Positions 20,161 to 32,185 of a DNA stretch of 64,000 nucleotides are shown piece by piece. Location of the stretch: contig JALBUN010000001.1 of the NCBI GenBank assembly GCA_025174535.1, forward strand, positions 310,001 to 374,000, written 5' to 3'. Under the pieces are notes generated by a model. The model made no database searches and was not told where the DNA came from. It was given only the letters and a program-made list of their open reading frames with translations. How positions within the stretch are numbered: position 1 is the stretch's first letter; every line of letters starts with the position of its first letter. The position numbers were made by a program, and so were the translations under genes. Source of the stretch: Cantharellus purpuraceus (Eukaryota > Basidiomycota > Agaricomycetes > Cantharellales > Hydnaceae).

Positions 20161-23100
20161 ATGTCGGAACAAGTGAACGTATGTAGTCCTGCAGTACACA
20201 TCCTATCGCTGATTCTCAGACGCAGTTTAGCTCGCCTCTGACTTGCCAGAGGCCGAATCCCAGCACCGTAACTCTGAACGTCAACGGTACCGATCACGCT
20301 TTCATCCCCTTACGTTAGGCACGGGCTTTGCTCCGTCCGCTTCTGATCAAGAAAAGGTTCGTGACCTTGCAGTACACATCTGATGGCTTATACCAAATCA
20401 TGTTTATCGTTAGGCTGAGTCCCAGAATCATAACTTCGAAGGTCTGTGCGATCAGGATTCGAGCTCATGTCGTCGTTAAATGCATCCTGTGTTTATAGAC
20501 ACCCATACACCTCCGTCCGATGAGATCATTACCGAATCTGATAAAGTCGAAATCAACGACAGCCCGTATGCGTTACATTATCGCCCTGACGCACCCATCT
20601 GGTCCCTCTACTTGAAGGAAACGGAGGCTGAGGACAGGGAATTGGTGATGCAATGGCAGAATGGTCTTGACACTCTTCTCGTATTCGTCAGTTCGGATTT
20701 TTCTCGATACCGGGTCCAGGTCTGACATGCCTCAGGCCGGCCTGTTCGCTGCAATTCTGACAGCTTTCCTCATCGAAAGCCGCAAGGGATTGCAGGCAGA
20801 TCCGCAAAGCGTATTATTGCAAGAGATCCTCTGTACTCTTCGGAACGAAATGAATGCGTCTACACCTTCCTTCTCTCCGCCCGCGTTGTCTTTGCATGTG
20901 AATTATCTATGGTTTATCAGCCTGACGTTCACCCTGATCGGTGCACTGGGTGGCGTTCTCGCCAAAGGTTGGCTTGCAAAGTATGCGCCGGCATCTCCTG
21001 GAGTGTCTTCGAGCGATGCGTGTGAACGTCATCTTCGCGCGATTGGGGCTTACAAGTGGCACTTCAGTGGGGTCATCAGTGGGATCCCATTCCTGATCCA
21101 GCTTGCCCTCTTCCTCTTCTTCGCAGGACTAGTCCTGTTCATCCTGGACAACAGCAGTGGAATTGGATATGCCATTCTCGTCTTGGTTGTCTTCACTGCT
21201 GTGATGTATATTTTGGGGACGGTCTCACCATGGTTCTCTCCAGGATGCCCGCTTCAGACAACAATGTCTGATTTTATACCGGGGATGGCAGCAATCACGC
21301 GATACAAGAAGGACCGTGCTTCGTCTTACGGAGTGGTAAACTCCGCTTCCAGCCAGCCTGTGTCATTCTGGGGCGCACTTGCGGATCTGCGTCGTAAGCC
21401 AGGGAAAACGGAACTCGAGATGACCATCCTTTCCTGGATCATTGCAAACTCCACTGTAGAGGATAACATCAAAGAGGCTGTCAGGGCTGTAGCCGGCATT
21501 CCTTCGACACACTTAAACGCATTGCGGGATGCGATGACCAAGTCGGGAGCTGTGCCAGTACTTTGCGAGAAGTTCTCGCGATGCTTCAAGTTGTCGCCGG
21601 GCCTCACGATGACTGCAGATGATGTGAATCTAGCCGAGGCTTATCTATACGCTCTGCTCCCTGTTGTGAACAATGACCGATGCCTGGAATTGTTGGGGAC
21701 GGGAGGACCGTTGCACAGGTGGGATCATTTGCAACCGTGCCTACAGTCGCTCGCGTTTTGTGTGCGAACTGAGATCTTACTGGGGGCCGGAAAAGACGAT
21801 CATCTAGAGGACTGGGAGGCAACGAAGAGGAGCTTGAGGAGTATGTGTCGGATGGGGTCACCTGGAAATTTGGTGAAGAGGATGATGGATGCGGCGACTC
21901 GGAGTATCGAGAGAGGGGGGAATCGCTTACAAAGAACGGGCACAATTTTACTGTCTTTACTCGCGAAAGTGGGCAAGCCCTCGCAGCAATTCGGATCACT
22001 AGTTCCTGGCAGCAACATGGACGGCCCGACAGGTTGGTCAGCGACGAATGAAGGGAATGCCATAGCCAAGCTTTGTGCGCTGCTGAAAGACAGGGATGCT
22101 GACGTTCGTGGTGCGGCTTCACTCGGACTTACCAAATTGGGGTATTATGGTGAGCGGTGGAAAAGATGTGTTAAGTGAGAATGACAAAACTGACAACCAA
22201 TCCAGGTGTATTCCATGATGCTATGAAAAGTGCTGGCCCTGACATCTGCGAGGTGTTGCAGGAGAGTGATCTTGATGTCCAATTGGATGGTGCACACACG
22301 ATTGTTAAAATGGCTGAGCAGCGTATGTGACTATGCTTACGAGGCTCGTTCTTTGAAGAGACTGATGTTGATTTCTAGCTATGTTCCATGACGCAGTGAA
22401 GGATGCTGTGCCTCACATCGTCGAGTTGCTCAAGGACAGTGACTGGAAAGTCCAAACTGCTGGTGAAGATGCGATTGAACAACTGGCTGAGCAACGTGTG
22501 TGATGACCTCACCACGATCCTCGGAGAAACTGATGTCCGTGTCTAGCTCCCTTTCATGATACGATTGTGGATGTCTTTCCTCAAATCATCTCGTTGCTCA
22601 AGGACAGTGACGAGGACATCCGATGTGCTGGTGCTCGTACAATCAGCAAACTGGCTCAGCAACGTATGTGATGGCCTTACCACTTTGTTTGACAAGACTT
22701 ATGTCTGTTTCTAGCGGCATTCCATGACATGATCAAGGGAACTGTTCCTCAGATCGTCGAGTTACTCAAGGACAAGGAGACAAGTGTCCAATGGGCCGGT
22801 TCAGATGCAATTGAGCAGCTAGCTGAGAAACGTATGGGATGGCGTTCACCACGTTCTTTGATGGGACTGATACTTTTTTCTAGCCTCACTTCATGGCACC
22901 ATCCAAGGTACTGTACCTCAGATCGTCGGGTTGCTCGAGGATAGTGAAGGGGGTGTCCGATCTGCTGGCTTACGTGCGATTGGCAAGCTGGCCAAGCAAC
23001 GTATGTGACGGCGGTCACCACGCTCTTTGATGAGACTGATGTCACTGTCTAGCCACATTCCATGACATGATCAGGGGTGCCATTTCTCAGATCGTCCAAT

Positions 23101-26100
23101 TACTCAAGGACAGCGACAGCGATGTCCGATGGGCTGGTGCCCATGCAATCGGGGTTCTTGCTGAGCAACGTATGTAGCAATACTCATCTGCTCTTTGACG
23201 AGACTCATGTCCGCTTCTAGCCTCATTCCATGACACGATCGCGGGTGTCGTTCCTCAGATCATTCATTTGCTCAAGGACAGTGACGGGCTTGTGCGGTCA
23301 GCTGGTGCACGTGCAGTTAGCGAACTGGCTCAGCAACGTATGTAATGGCCTTACCACACATCTTGACGAGACTTACCTCTAGTACTAGCCGGATTCCATG
23401 ACATGGTGAAGGGTGCCGTTCATCAGGTCCTCGAGTGGCTCAACAGTCACGCGTCTGACCGATCAAATGGTGTAGATGTAATTGTGAGACTGGCCAAACA
23501 ATGTTTGTGATGACTCACCACGCTCTCGACGAGACTGATGCCTCTATACAGCCACTTTCTCCAACGCATTCAAGTATGCTGTGCCTCGCCTCGTGGAGTT
23601 GCTCAAGGATAACTATCCACCTGTCCGATCGGCTGGTGCATGTGCAGTTGGTGAACTGGCTCGGCATTGTAAATATTTATAGTTACCATACTCTTTGACG
23701 AGACTGATGTTTGTTTCTAGCCCTTTTCCACGACACGATCATGGATGCTGTTCCCCAGATCGTCGAGTTGCTCAAGGACAGTGCAACCTATGTGCGAACG
23801 GCTGCTGCAAATGCAATTGGGAAATTAGCTGAGCAATGTGTGTGACGGCGCTCACCATGCTCGTCAACAAGACTAATGTTTGTTTCCAGCTCCATTCCAT
23901 GACATGGTCAAGGGTGCTGTTCCTCGGATCATCGAGTTGCTCCGGGATGATAATTCATATGTCCGCTCAGCTGCTAAAGATGCGATGGACATCCTTACCA
24001 GCCAAGGTAAGCGATACTTTTTCTATCCTAGATTAGTGTCACTTTGGTAGAATTTCAGTTGACATTTACTCGCAACTTGAGACACACATAGTCAATTTAC
24101 CTGCAAAGATCGTTGATGAAAACACTATTATCGCAAATGCAGCCACGACTGTATGTCAAGCAATTGCTCGACGATGTAGGCTTTACCTGTTCATTGAATA
24201 CTTATTCCCTTGCTCATGCACAATTTAGCCGATCCAGTCGCTTCGCTGCGGCGTGGCCTCTCGGTATTTCTTGTTCGATCCTCTTCTCAACTAGCGATTC
24301 CCCACCTGTCACAATCACATACAGAAGTCGTTCATGGTACGTTGCATTAATTGATCCATTGAACACCTGACGGCAATGTTCGCAAGAGAGTTTGCCTAGT
24401 AATCCTATACTGGCTGCGTGTTTAAATGTCATCAGTAATAACTGCGAACTTCGTTACAATGGTGTCCGATGCCTCTCCTTATTTGTTCGGTACGGTATGT
24501 AGCGCACAATTTGATCTCACACCAGCACATATCACCCTCTTTGAAGTGAGCAAAAACCCCGCCAATCTTCCCCACTTCTCGAAAAAGGTCATCGCCCAGC
24601 TCAAGTGCAACGTGTCAAGGGTACAAATGATTGCTACATTAGCTATGGGTGCATGGGCCCAATGCGGTTGAGTGACGGTGCTTATTGTTGTCGTTGTGCC
24701 ATAATACTGATGTCTGTTTACAGCCCCATTCCACAATACGATCAAGAGCGCTGTTTCTCTGATCATTCAGTTGCTCGTGCACCGAGACTGGGATGTCCAC
24801 CAAGCTGCTGTAGATGCAATCATCAAACTGGCTGAGCAACGTATTAGGTGACACTCACGATGCTCTGTTGCGAGACTAATGTCCATTTCTAGCCACGTTT
24901 GATGATACGATCAAGGATGCCATTCCTCTGATGGTCGACTTGCTCGAGGACTCTAACATCTACTCAGTCTTAGGTGCAATGGGGAGACTCGCTGAGCAAC
25001 GTGTGTAATAGTGCTCGCTACGCTCTTCGACGAGACTGATGTCTGTTTCTTTCCAGCCATATTCCATGACGCAATCATGGATGCTGTGCCTCGCATCGTG
25101 GAGTGGACCAAGGGTAGGGCCTCAGGTGTTCGATTGGCTGGTGCACGTGCAATTGGCGGAATGGCTAGTCAATGTATGTGATGACACGCACGGTCTATGA
25201 TGAGACCCATGTCCGTTTCTAGCCATGTTCCACGACACGATCCAGGGCGTCGTTCCTCGGATTATCGAGTTACTCGAGGACAGTGACTCACACGTGCGAT
25301 TTGTTGGCGCAGAGGCAATTGGTCAACTGGCTCAGGAAGGTATGTGATGGCATTCACCACGCTCTTTGGCAAGATTTATATCAGTTTGTAGACACATTCC
25401 ATGACACCATCAACGGTGCCGTTCCTCGGATCTTCGAATGTCTCAAGGACAGTGACAGCTTGGTCCAAGAGGCTGGTGCATGTGCAATTCGCATACTGGC
25501 TTGGCACCGTGTGTGATGGTGTTCACCACACTCTTTGACAAGACTTATGTCGTTTTCTAGCCATATTCCATCTTACGATCATGGATGCCTTCCCTCAGAT
25601 CATCGAGGCATTGCAGAACAGTCAGTTGAATGTCCGATGGGCCTCTGTAAATGCAATTAACGCACTGGTTGGGAAACGTATGCGACGACACTCAGGACGT
25701 TCTGTGACGAGACTGATATGCGTGTCTAGCCATGTTCCATGACATGATAAAGCAGGCTGTTCCTCAGATCGTCGAGTTACTCAAGGATAAGGAGAGCTTT
25801 GTCCGATCAAGTTGTGTACGTGTAATCGGTGAACTGGCTCAGCAGCGTATGTGATGACGCTCATCACGGTCTTTGACGAAATTGATGTTCATTTCTAGCC
25901 TCATTCCATGACACGATGAAGGGTGTTGTGCTTCAGCTCATAACGTGGCTCGAGAACAGTGAGGCAGATGTCCGATCGGCTGGGGCAGATACAATTGTGA
26001 AGCTGGCCGAGCAAGGCATATATTGTTGCTCACCACGCTCTTTGATGAACCTGATGTCGATTTCTAGACACATGGCATGACATGATCAAGGATGCCATTC

Positions 26101-27370
26101 CTCAGATCATCGAGTGGCTCAAGGACGGTGATAAGCTTGTCCGATTGGCTGGTGCACGTGCAATCAGGAAACTGGCTGATCAACGTATGTGATAGCGTTC
26201 GCGACACACTTTGACCAGACTGATATCCTCGTATAGCTACATGGCATGACATGATGAAGGCTACCGTTCCTCAGACCATCATATTGCTCAAAGACAGTAA
26301 TTCGGATATCCGATCAGCTTGTGCAGGTATAATTGATGCACTAGCACGACAGCGTATGTGATAGAGCCTGTCAATGCTCTTTCACCAGGTTGATGTCCAT
26401 ACCTAGCCCTATTCCATGACGTCATCGAGAGTGCTATTGATCCGATCCTCGAGTTGCCAAAGGACAGTGAGTCAGCTGTCCGATGGGCGGGTGGACAAGC
26501 AATCAAGACACTGGCTGAGCAACGTAAGTGGTGGCCATTCGCACTCTGTGACACGACTGATGCTTGTGTCTAGCCCTGTTCTATGACATGATGAAGGGCG
26601 CCGTTCCTCAGATCATCGAATTGTTCCGGGACAGTGATCCAGATGTCCGAGATGCTGGTACAGGCGTGATCCTCACATTGGCGGAGCGGAGCGGGGATGC
26701 TGGCCCATTCCTTGATACACTGCTTTTGTCTCTAATATCACTAATCAAGACCGGTCCTCCATTTGCCCAATCGAGTGCCATGGACTTACTTTTGGAACTG
26801 CCTGGTGATGGTAAGGGACTTCTCACTTATCGCACTATTGCTAATATGTTTGCCTTTAGCACTTGCCATCCTGATTAATAGCTTTACGGCCTCCGAACTT
26901 CTGACTGTTCTGAAATGCAAAGATCACATTGTGTCTGCCGCCGCCGCTCGCCTGTTTTGTGCGCTTACCACCCAGTGCCGCAGCAATCACTCGTTTTCCA
27001 CGTTTTCTGAAGCTATCTTGAGTGTCGTTTTGTATGCCTTCTCCTGTTTAGATCATGCGGACGTTGAATTTCAAGCATGTGGAACATCCATCCTCCATGT
27101 TTTGGTAGATCATGACGGTGTGCTGGCATTTCTGCATCTGTTTGTCGAATATTTACTTCTTTCCTAGGTTCTTTAGGGATATTGTTTCGGAAGTTGGTGC
27201 CATCCATGGATTTGTTCGAATGTTTGCGAATGATCTTTCTGCTGGTCAGCAGGAAAACTTGGTATATTGCTTACAGCAAGTCGGTCTTTTGGAGACCTTG
27301 TAAAGTTGGTCACATTTCTGTACATAGTTTCAAGAGCCGGGAACTCGTTGCCAATGTCCTTTTTTACTGA
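20161..27370 (+). CDS. DUF6535 membrane protein with about 27 single-exon HEAT-like repeats
   Basis: The gene starts at ATG 20161; exons 20161-20178, 20252-20356, 20414-20441, 20499-20686 and 20736-22149 encode the N-terminus. This has the DUF6535 signature (WSLYLKETEAEDRELVMQWQ, LLVF then AGLFAAILTAFLIESRKGLQ) and hydrophobic membrane segments (YLWFISLTFTLIGALGG, FLIQLALFLFFAGLVLFIL, AILVLVVFTAVMYILG). From 22206 every exon is one HEAT/armadillo-like repeat, consensus FHD.I...VP.IVELLKDSD..VR.AGA.AI..LAEQ. Most are exactly 117 nt and all end in phase 1. Four diverged exons (24059-24175, 24229-24336, 24387-24494, 24547-24666) join the two halves. All repeats are open, so the gene is probably functional, about 1,800 residues. 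The last exon's frame is uncertain (stop at 27303 or 27370). A membrane-anchored scaffold or sensor is my inference. Confidence 0.8.
22206..26810 (+). repeat. Tandem exon-plus-intron repeat array, period about 168 bp
   Basis: Exon starts in the first block are 22206, 22379, 22547, 22715, 22884, 23053, 23221, 23389, 23552, 23721 and 23890. In the second block they are 24724, 24893, 25057, 25223, 25392, 25561, 25730, 25899, 26068, 26237, 26407 and 26574. Steps are 163-170 bp, apart from the first step (173). Introns (about 48-56 nt) resemble each other: gtatgtgatgg..., caccacgctctttgacgaga, ctgatgtctgtttctag. So the duplicated unit is exon plus intron, not exon alone. One donor (26016) reads GC instead of GT. 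Confidence 0.9.
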
Positions 27371-27765
27371 GCATGGCGACGGAAATACGAGGAGAATACA
27401 CATCGCAATGGATACACCATGAATGACGACACGCCTGAGCGGTGGGCGTGCCGTCATTACCAGATAGGGGAATCAGGTACTGAGAGTGGGGTGCAGGACA
27501 CCTACTAGAACAGCCGGGGCGAAGACGCGAACTGGGAAAACGTGCACCGACGATTAATCCGAGGGGTGGTGGAGGCTAAAAAGGTGCTGGCAATGCAGAG
27601 GAAGGGATTTCATGGAATCACCACCTCCCTGTGCTGGTGGTGCTAGAGCACCACATAGACCTATGATCATCGCTACATCAACACACGTCTGGTCCGCCTC
27701 CCAGGGACTCCTCTCTGGCTCCTGCGGGACACTTATCCTCGAGAAAATCGCCCCTTCAGGAAGCT
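27371..27765. other. Intergenic with one long hairpin
   Basis: Just after the HEAT gene, an imperfect inverted repeat of about 12 bp per arm with an 8-nt loop lies at about 27423-27455 (gacgacacgcc / gggcgtgccgtc). It could act in 3'-end formation, but nothing proves it. No gene is visible. Confidence 0.35.
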
Positions 27766-28290
27766 GACATTGAGGTACAACTGTCCCACCCCGAGGCCGC
27801 CCCTAGCCAGGTGCGTTCATCCACACATCACTCGCTGCACTTACTCTAGCTGATGTCACATCGGGCCTGTACCACAAAGTCATGATGGGCCTGCTTCCGC
27901 CGCTGCAGACCGCCAACGTGCTCGTCCACAGGTTCTTGGCCATCGTCAACATCGTTGCCCAACACGGCCTACGCGCCACTTTTGCACCACGCGTGTTCAT
28001 GGACAGCCGTGGCGCACACACATGTATCCATATACACCACCTCTGCACATGGCGTACACAGCACTGCCCTCGTCCTTGGTGGACCTATCTCTATCGGAAG
28101 CATCCTTCCTCACGAGATTACTCGCTGCACTTCCCGCCCTCATGCTGCTCACCCTCCTCCCTACTCACGATGGATGGCATCTGGACCGGTGACACGCACA
28201 TCTACTGGGACATGGAGGTCAGTGAGACGCTCATACTACTCGTGCGGCATGCGGTGGGTAGTCCGTCTGGGGATCATACACCTTAAAAGG
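27766..28290 (+). pseudogene. Glutamine-synthetase-domain fragment (FluG-like), frameshifted
   Basis: Three frames together encode a C-terminal glutamine synthetase domain. KVMMGLLPPLQTANVLVHRF and HGLRATFAPRV match the region before the ATP-binding PR motif. AHTHVSIYTTS in a second frame matches the metal-binding H.H.S motif. SFLTRLLAALPALMLLTL and MDGIWTGDTHIYW follow in other frames. An intron-like gtgcgt...ctctag precedes it near 27811. The layout is closer to fungal fluG/GlnA-like proteins than to housekeeping GS. Frameshifts and the missing N-terminus make it a pseudogene. Confidence 0.7.
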
Positions 28291-28520
28291 CATGTCTTGA
28301 AGACTTTCGCAGGCGGTTCAGGAGGCCTGCCGAGGACTTTGAGTGTCCTTTCCACTTCTTTTGGGCCAGATTCGAAAGGCAGCAGTCAAACGACAGACTG
28401 AAAAACGATTGACATGGGGTCTGGATTGAATGATCAGGCAATTCCAATGATGACACTACTGTGAAGAATATAAAGTATCTCCGGATGCGTTGTCGCCATA
28501 ATCACACTGGCAACAGTGTG

Positions 28521-29085
28521 CTATTGAGCCCATGTGTTTTCTGCAAGAGCGATGCCAAAGAATCGCAGTAAAGGCTGAAGCAGGATCAGCAGAATAGCAA
28601 TTGAGGTACTGAAATGGCAAGCTTCCAGTCTTCCCAGCTTCTGCTGCCTGCGCTGGTAGCGTTCATGCAAGGCACCCCTCCAAAAGCATGATGTCATAAA
28701 GTGCCCTAGACATTGCTTTCCTAACACGGCACCAAATCTAGCCAAAAGACTGCTTGTGTATGCACCTCCCTGGATCCATATGAATATAGAGCTCGGCGCT
28801 TTCCAGACGGGAAGAGAACCTTTGTGAGGGGAGCATCACATTGTCGATTCTGGACATTTGGAAATGAATGTGTGGTGTCGCTTTCGCTCGGGCTTAAACC
28901 CGACTGCATATCCACGATGAAGGCTGAGCTGACAGCCGAGAACAGAACAGACCAGCCTGAATAATATGTTCATGATGCAAGAATATAGCACATACGAATA
29001 TAAGGTACCCATATCACCGTTCTGCCTTGCTAGAAAGTTGTCAGTGTCGTTTAGCCACGCGTTCATGACCAGAAATGCGAGAGCG
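28521..29085 (-). pseudogene. DUF6535 protein fragment
   Basis: Minus-strand remnants of a DUF6535 gene. WLNDTDNFLARQNGDMG occurs near 29055. After an intron-like gap, the AGLF...AFIVDMQSGLSPSESD segment (28880-28970) is split by a few inserted bases. Then LLARFGAVLGKQCLGHFMTS and the block containing RYQRRQQKLGRLEACHF run to a stop at 28521. The latter matches the intact motif in the DUF6535 gene at 45.3-46.4 kb (RCQRRQQKLDGLDTWHF). It is truncated and frameshifted, hence a pseudogene. Confidence 0.75.
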
Positions 29086-29090
29086 CATTC

Positions 29091-30009
29091 GTTTTAATGC
29101 AATGGATATCCTGGTCATGAATAGTGTCTAATAATGAAGGAAAGCTTCTGGCCTGAACATAGACTTTTCAACATCGTTGCTCACATGTCAAGTCAGGATG
29201 CGTGCACTTACTAAGTTGGCTCTGGGACTGCAATCAGAGGTGAGTTAGTTACTTGCATATCATTAGTCATGCTTGAGTGAAAAGAATGTTAGGAGAATTC
29301 CCGGCAGTTGGGAGACCGCAAAGGTCGGACGCCTAAGCCTCGTGTTCAACTAGTGAGGGCTTGCCTTCTTCGTTCTCACGCTTGAACATGCGATGCTTTC
29401 TCAGTGCCACATCAATGAATACTTCACATTGCCTGGCGTTTCCTTAGCTCAAGCAGTCGCCAGCCCGAGTGGAATTTGTTCAGCTAAACCGCCTTGCCGT
29501 GGCCACAAGCAACATTGTTTCCGGTACCCGGTCGCGCGGATGCTGTGGGCGCCAGCTAGCCCATTTCAATTGTAAACTATTCGTTCAGCGCGCTCTCAAG
29601 GTTGTGGAGGGGTGAAATAGTTCCTGAATCAGATAGCTCTGCACACCTCGGTCCTGGCAAGTGGCGTACTTACAGCATCGCCACGTCGGGCCACCAACTG
29701 GAACCAGCTGCAGAAATCGCTCAGATACTCTCCAGACTGGTGATGTCTCCAAGACCCGTTGCATATTTTGGCAGTTCTCATGTGCCTCATCGGAGAGGAG
29801 TCGGGGACTGGCTACGGGATCGTTATCTGAAGATGCCTATCAATAGCTGACGCGTATATGATCTCGTGACGCCAGGAAAAAAGGGGATAGTTGATTTTTA
29901 TGTTCCTCTGAGACACGGATATTAATTTCTCTCCAAGCTCTTGAGATATTTGTAACACGGCTATTGTCTGAAAAGGACTGGAGCAGCGGAGATCTAGAAA
30001 GAGGCGCTT
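29091..30009. other. Intergenic, nothing recognised
   Basis: About 900 bp containing only short frames without known motifs. It probably includes the promoter of the next gene. Confidence 0.4.
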
Positions 30010-31594
30010 GTGGTGAGAGCAGCGGTAACTGCCGACAGCAATGGTGGAAGCATGCCCGTCAATTCCTTGGGTTTCGTTTGTTCTTCCACTACCATCGACC
30101 ACGATATGCTCGAATCAAATTCGAACGAGCAGCGACCATCGCTGCCCACGTCGCTCTCCGACTTTGCGCTGATTCCCACCTCCTCGTCGGCGCCACCGTC
30201 TCCGTCGTCTCTCACAGCCCTCGACGATGGTCTGAATCCTTTCTTTCGCCGTCTACGGCGCTCCAGTCTTCTGGCAAGCAATCCCATCACCGCCGCCCTT
30301 GCCGAGAGCAAACCCAATAGTCCTCTTGCAATATCGTTTACCCCACGAGCGCGACAGATTCAAGGCTCTGACTCTGAGAAGATGGCCGACGACACTCCTG
30401 CTGAGACGCCATCAGCGACACAGTCCGAACTATCCACTAATAGTGGACCCGCAATACCCGATGACATCTTGAAAATGCCCTCCACCTCTCCTCGTCCTTC
30501 ATCTCCCTCGTCCGTACACGTCGATACTCCCGAACTTCCACGGCGCCCAAGTTCAAGCCGCCTCGCTCCTCTGTTAAAACCTTCTCGACTGCTTGACCTG
30601 CGCACCGAGATTAGCTCTCCAATCGAATCCGAGCTCAAGTCCGAAGCACAGTTCCAGCGCCTTATTGCGTCGTACTCTTACAATGATTTCCCACCTAACA
30701 AGCATATCCCTCGCACGCCGCGCTCGTGGTCTGATCGTGGACGCTATCCAGAAGAAGTCGGGGGCGACGACGATGTGGGTCACGACAGTGCAAGCGACGA
30801 TGGCGACGAGGCGAACGGAGCAAACAGCGTGCACAGCGTGAGCGCGACACCATCTGGGTCAGGCGAGGAACAGGCCATGACAATTGACACGAGTGTTATG
30901 GGCGGATTTATGATGGATGTCGATATGGCGAGTGATTTTACATTGCGTCCCACGGACGCATATCTCATGCGTACCACGTCTTAGGCTTCAGCACATTCAG
31001 CCATCAGTTCTCCTACACACCCACAACAATGGCGGCAAACACCACCGCCAACGACCGGTGCAGTTCGAGCCAACAAACGAAAGTGTAAGTCTGAAGTGGT
31101 ATTCTTGTCAGCTGTGGCTTATAGATTATTTTCCAGTCGATGACCGGTATGACCCGTATCCAACAGCAGCCAAGCGTCGGGCTGTTTCGCCGTCCGTGAA
31201 CACCCTCCATCATCCACATCCACATTCGCATCAATCGCATTCACATTCGCACGCGCACTCGCACTCTCACTCGCATTCGCATCACAGTTCACGCTCCAGC
31301 TCCAGCTCACATCAGCATGCGACCGTATCGGCCATCTCGATTCCCGTCCCGCGCTCGACGCGTTCCGTTACGTCCTCGCCAGTCCTGCGACCTACTTCGT
31401 CTCCCGTTATGCGACCCACCTCCTTTCCCGCGCAATCACCCATTCTCAAAGGAACATCCAGTCCCACTATGCGGCCTATTGCGCGGCTTCCGCCGTTGGT
31501 GACACTGCGCGGTGGATCGGACGGCGAGCGCGAGAAGAGCCGGAAGTATGTTGATGGGGCTGAAGAGGCTGTTGGGAGTTTGAGTTTGGCTTGA
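30010..31594 (+). CDS. Ser/Pro-rich conserved fungal-type protein of unknown function
   Basis: The first part (30010-30984) encodes a low-complexity Ser/Pro protein with PFFRRLRRSSLLASNPITAA, FQRLIASYSYNDFPPNKHIP and an acidic GGDDDVGHDSASDDGDE stretch. It reaches a TAG at 30982-30984. The same frame continues past the TAG to a GTAAGT donor at about 31085. It then joins across an intron ending ttttccag (31136) to an exon with DDRYDPYPTAAKRRAVSPSV, a His/Ser repeat (HSHSHAHSHSHSHSHH) and PVLRPTSSPVMRPTS repeats, ending at 31594. Joined, the junction reads ANKRKF before DDRYDPYP, a nuclear-localisation-like cluster. The TAG is either a nonsense change or the end of a 66-nt intron (see findings). 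I do not recognise the family. Confidence 0.6.
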
Positions 31595-32185
31595 TCTGGT
31601 TTCGTGCTGTATTTTCGGCTTTGGCTGGGCTGGTGGATTCTTTGATTGGGCCAAGGGTTAATTTGCTTCAAAGGTAATCGATTTCACCTGTCCAAACGGC
31701 CGTCGTGTTGCTCATTACCTTGGCAGCGTGCAGCGATTGTAGCCTCAGACAATCATAGGATTGGCGCTGTAAATGCGGCCACCTCAGTCAGGCTCACTAC
31801 TGTGAGTAGGAGCAAATTGCCCTCTAACATTCAAGTATCGCCGCAGCGATGGCCTATGCGGAGGTTTCTAAAACGCCTTGTCGCGTTGGTTTCTTTTGAC
31901 CCATGAGCATCGGGTACGGATACGTGGCGTTGTCTCCAACGCATGACCGCGTGTTCATACTGGTTCGAGCGTCGTGTTCAATTTATAGTCTTTGTATGCG
32001 GTGGTTCGTTGGTACTGCATCAATTAGCATGGGTGGTTAATTTGATTATTGATAATAAACTTCCAAAGCAAAGTCAGGCGCTTGTCAGCATTGCATTGAA
32101 GAGACGCGAAACTGCGTGTCATGTGACCTGTCGCGTCGCACCTCCTGCATCGTCCCTCCCGCGATTATCTCCGTTTTTCACGGCA
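31595..32185. other. Intergenic, nothing recognised
   Basis: No motif-bearing frame. 5' flank of the sirtuin gene. Confidence 0.4.

Noticed and set aside
24007..24723. Apparent gap splitting the HEAT array into two genes
   Set aside because: Four phase-1 exons (117, 108, 108 and 120 nt) with good splice sites bridge it in frame, so a single gene is the simpler model.
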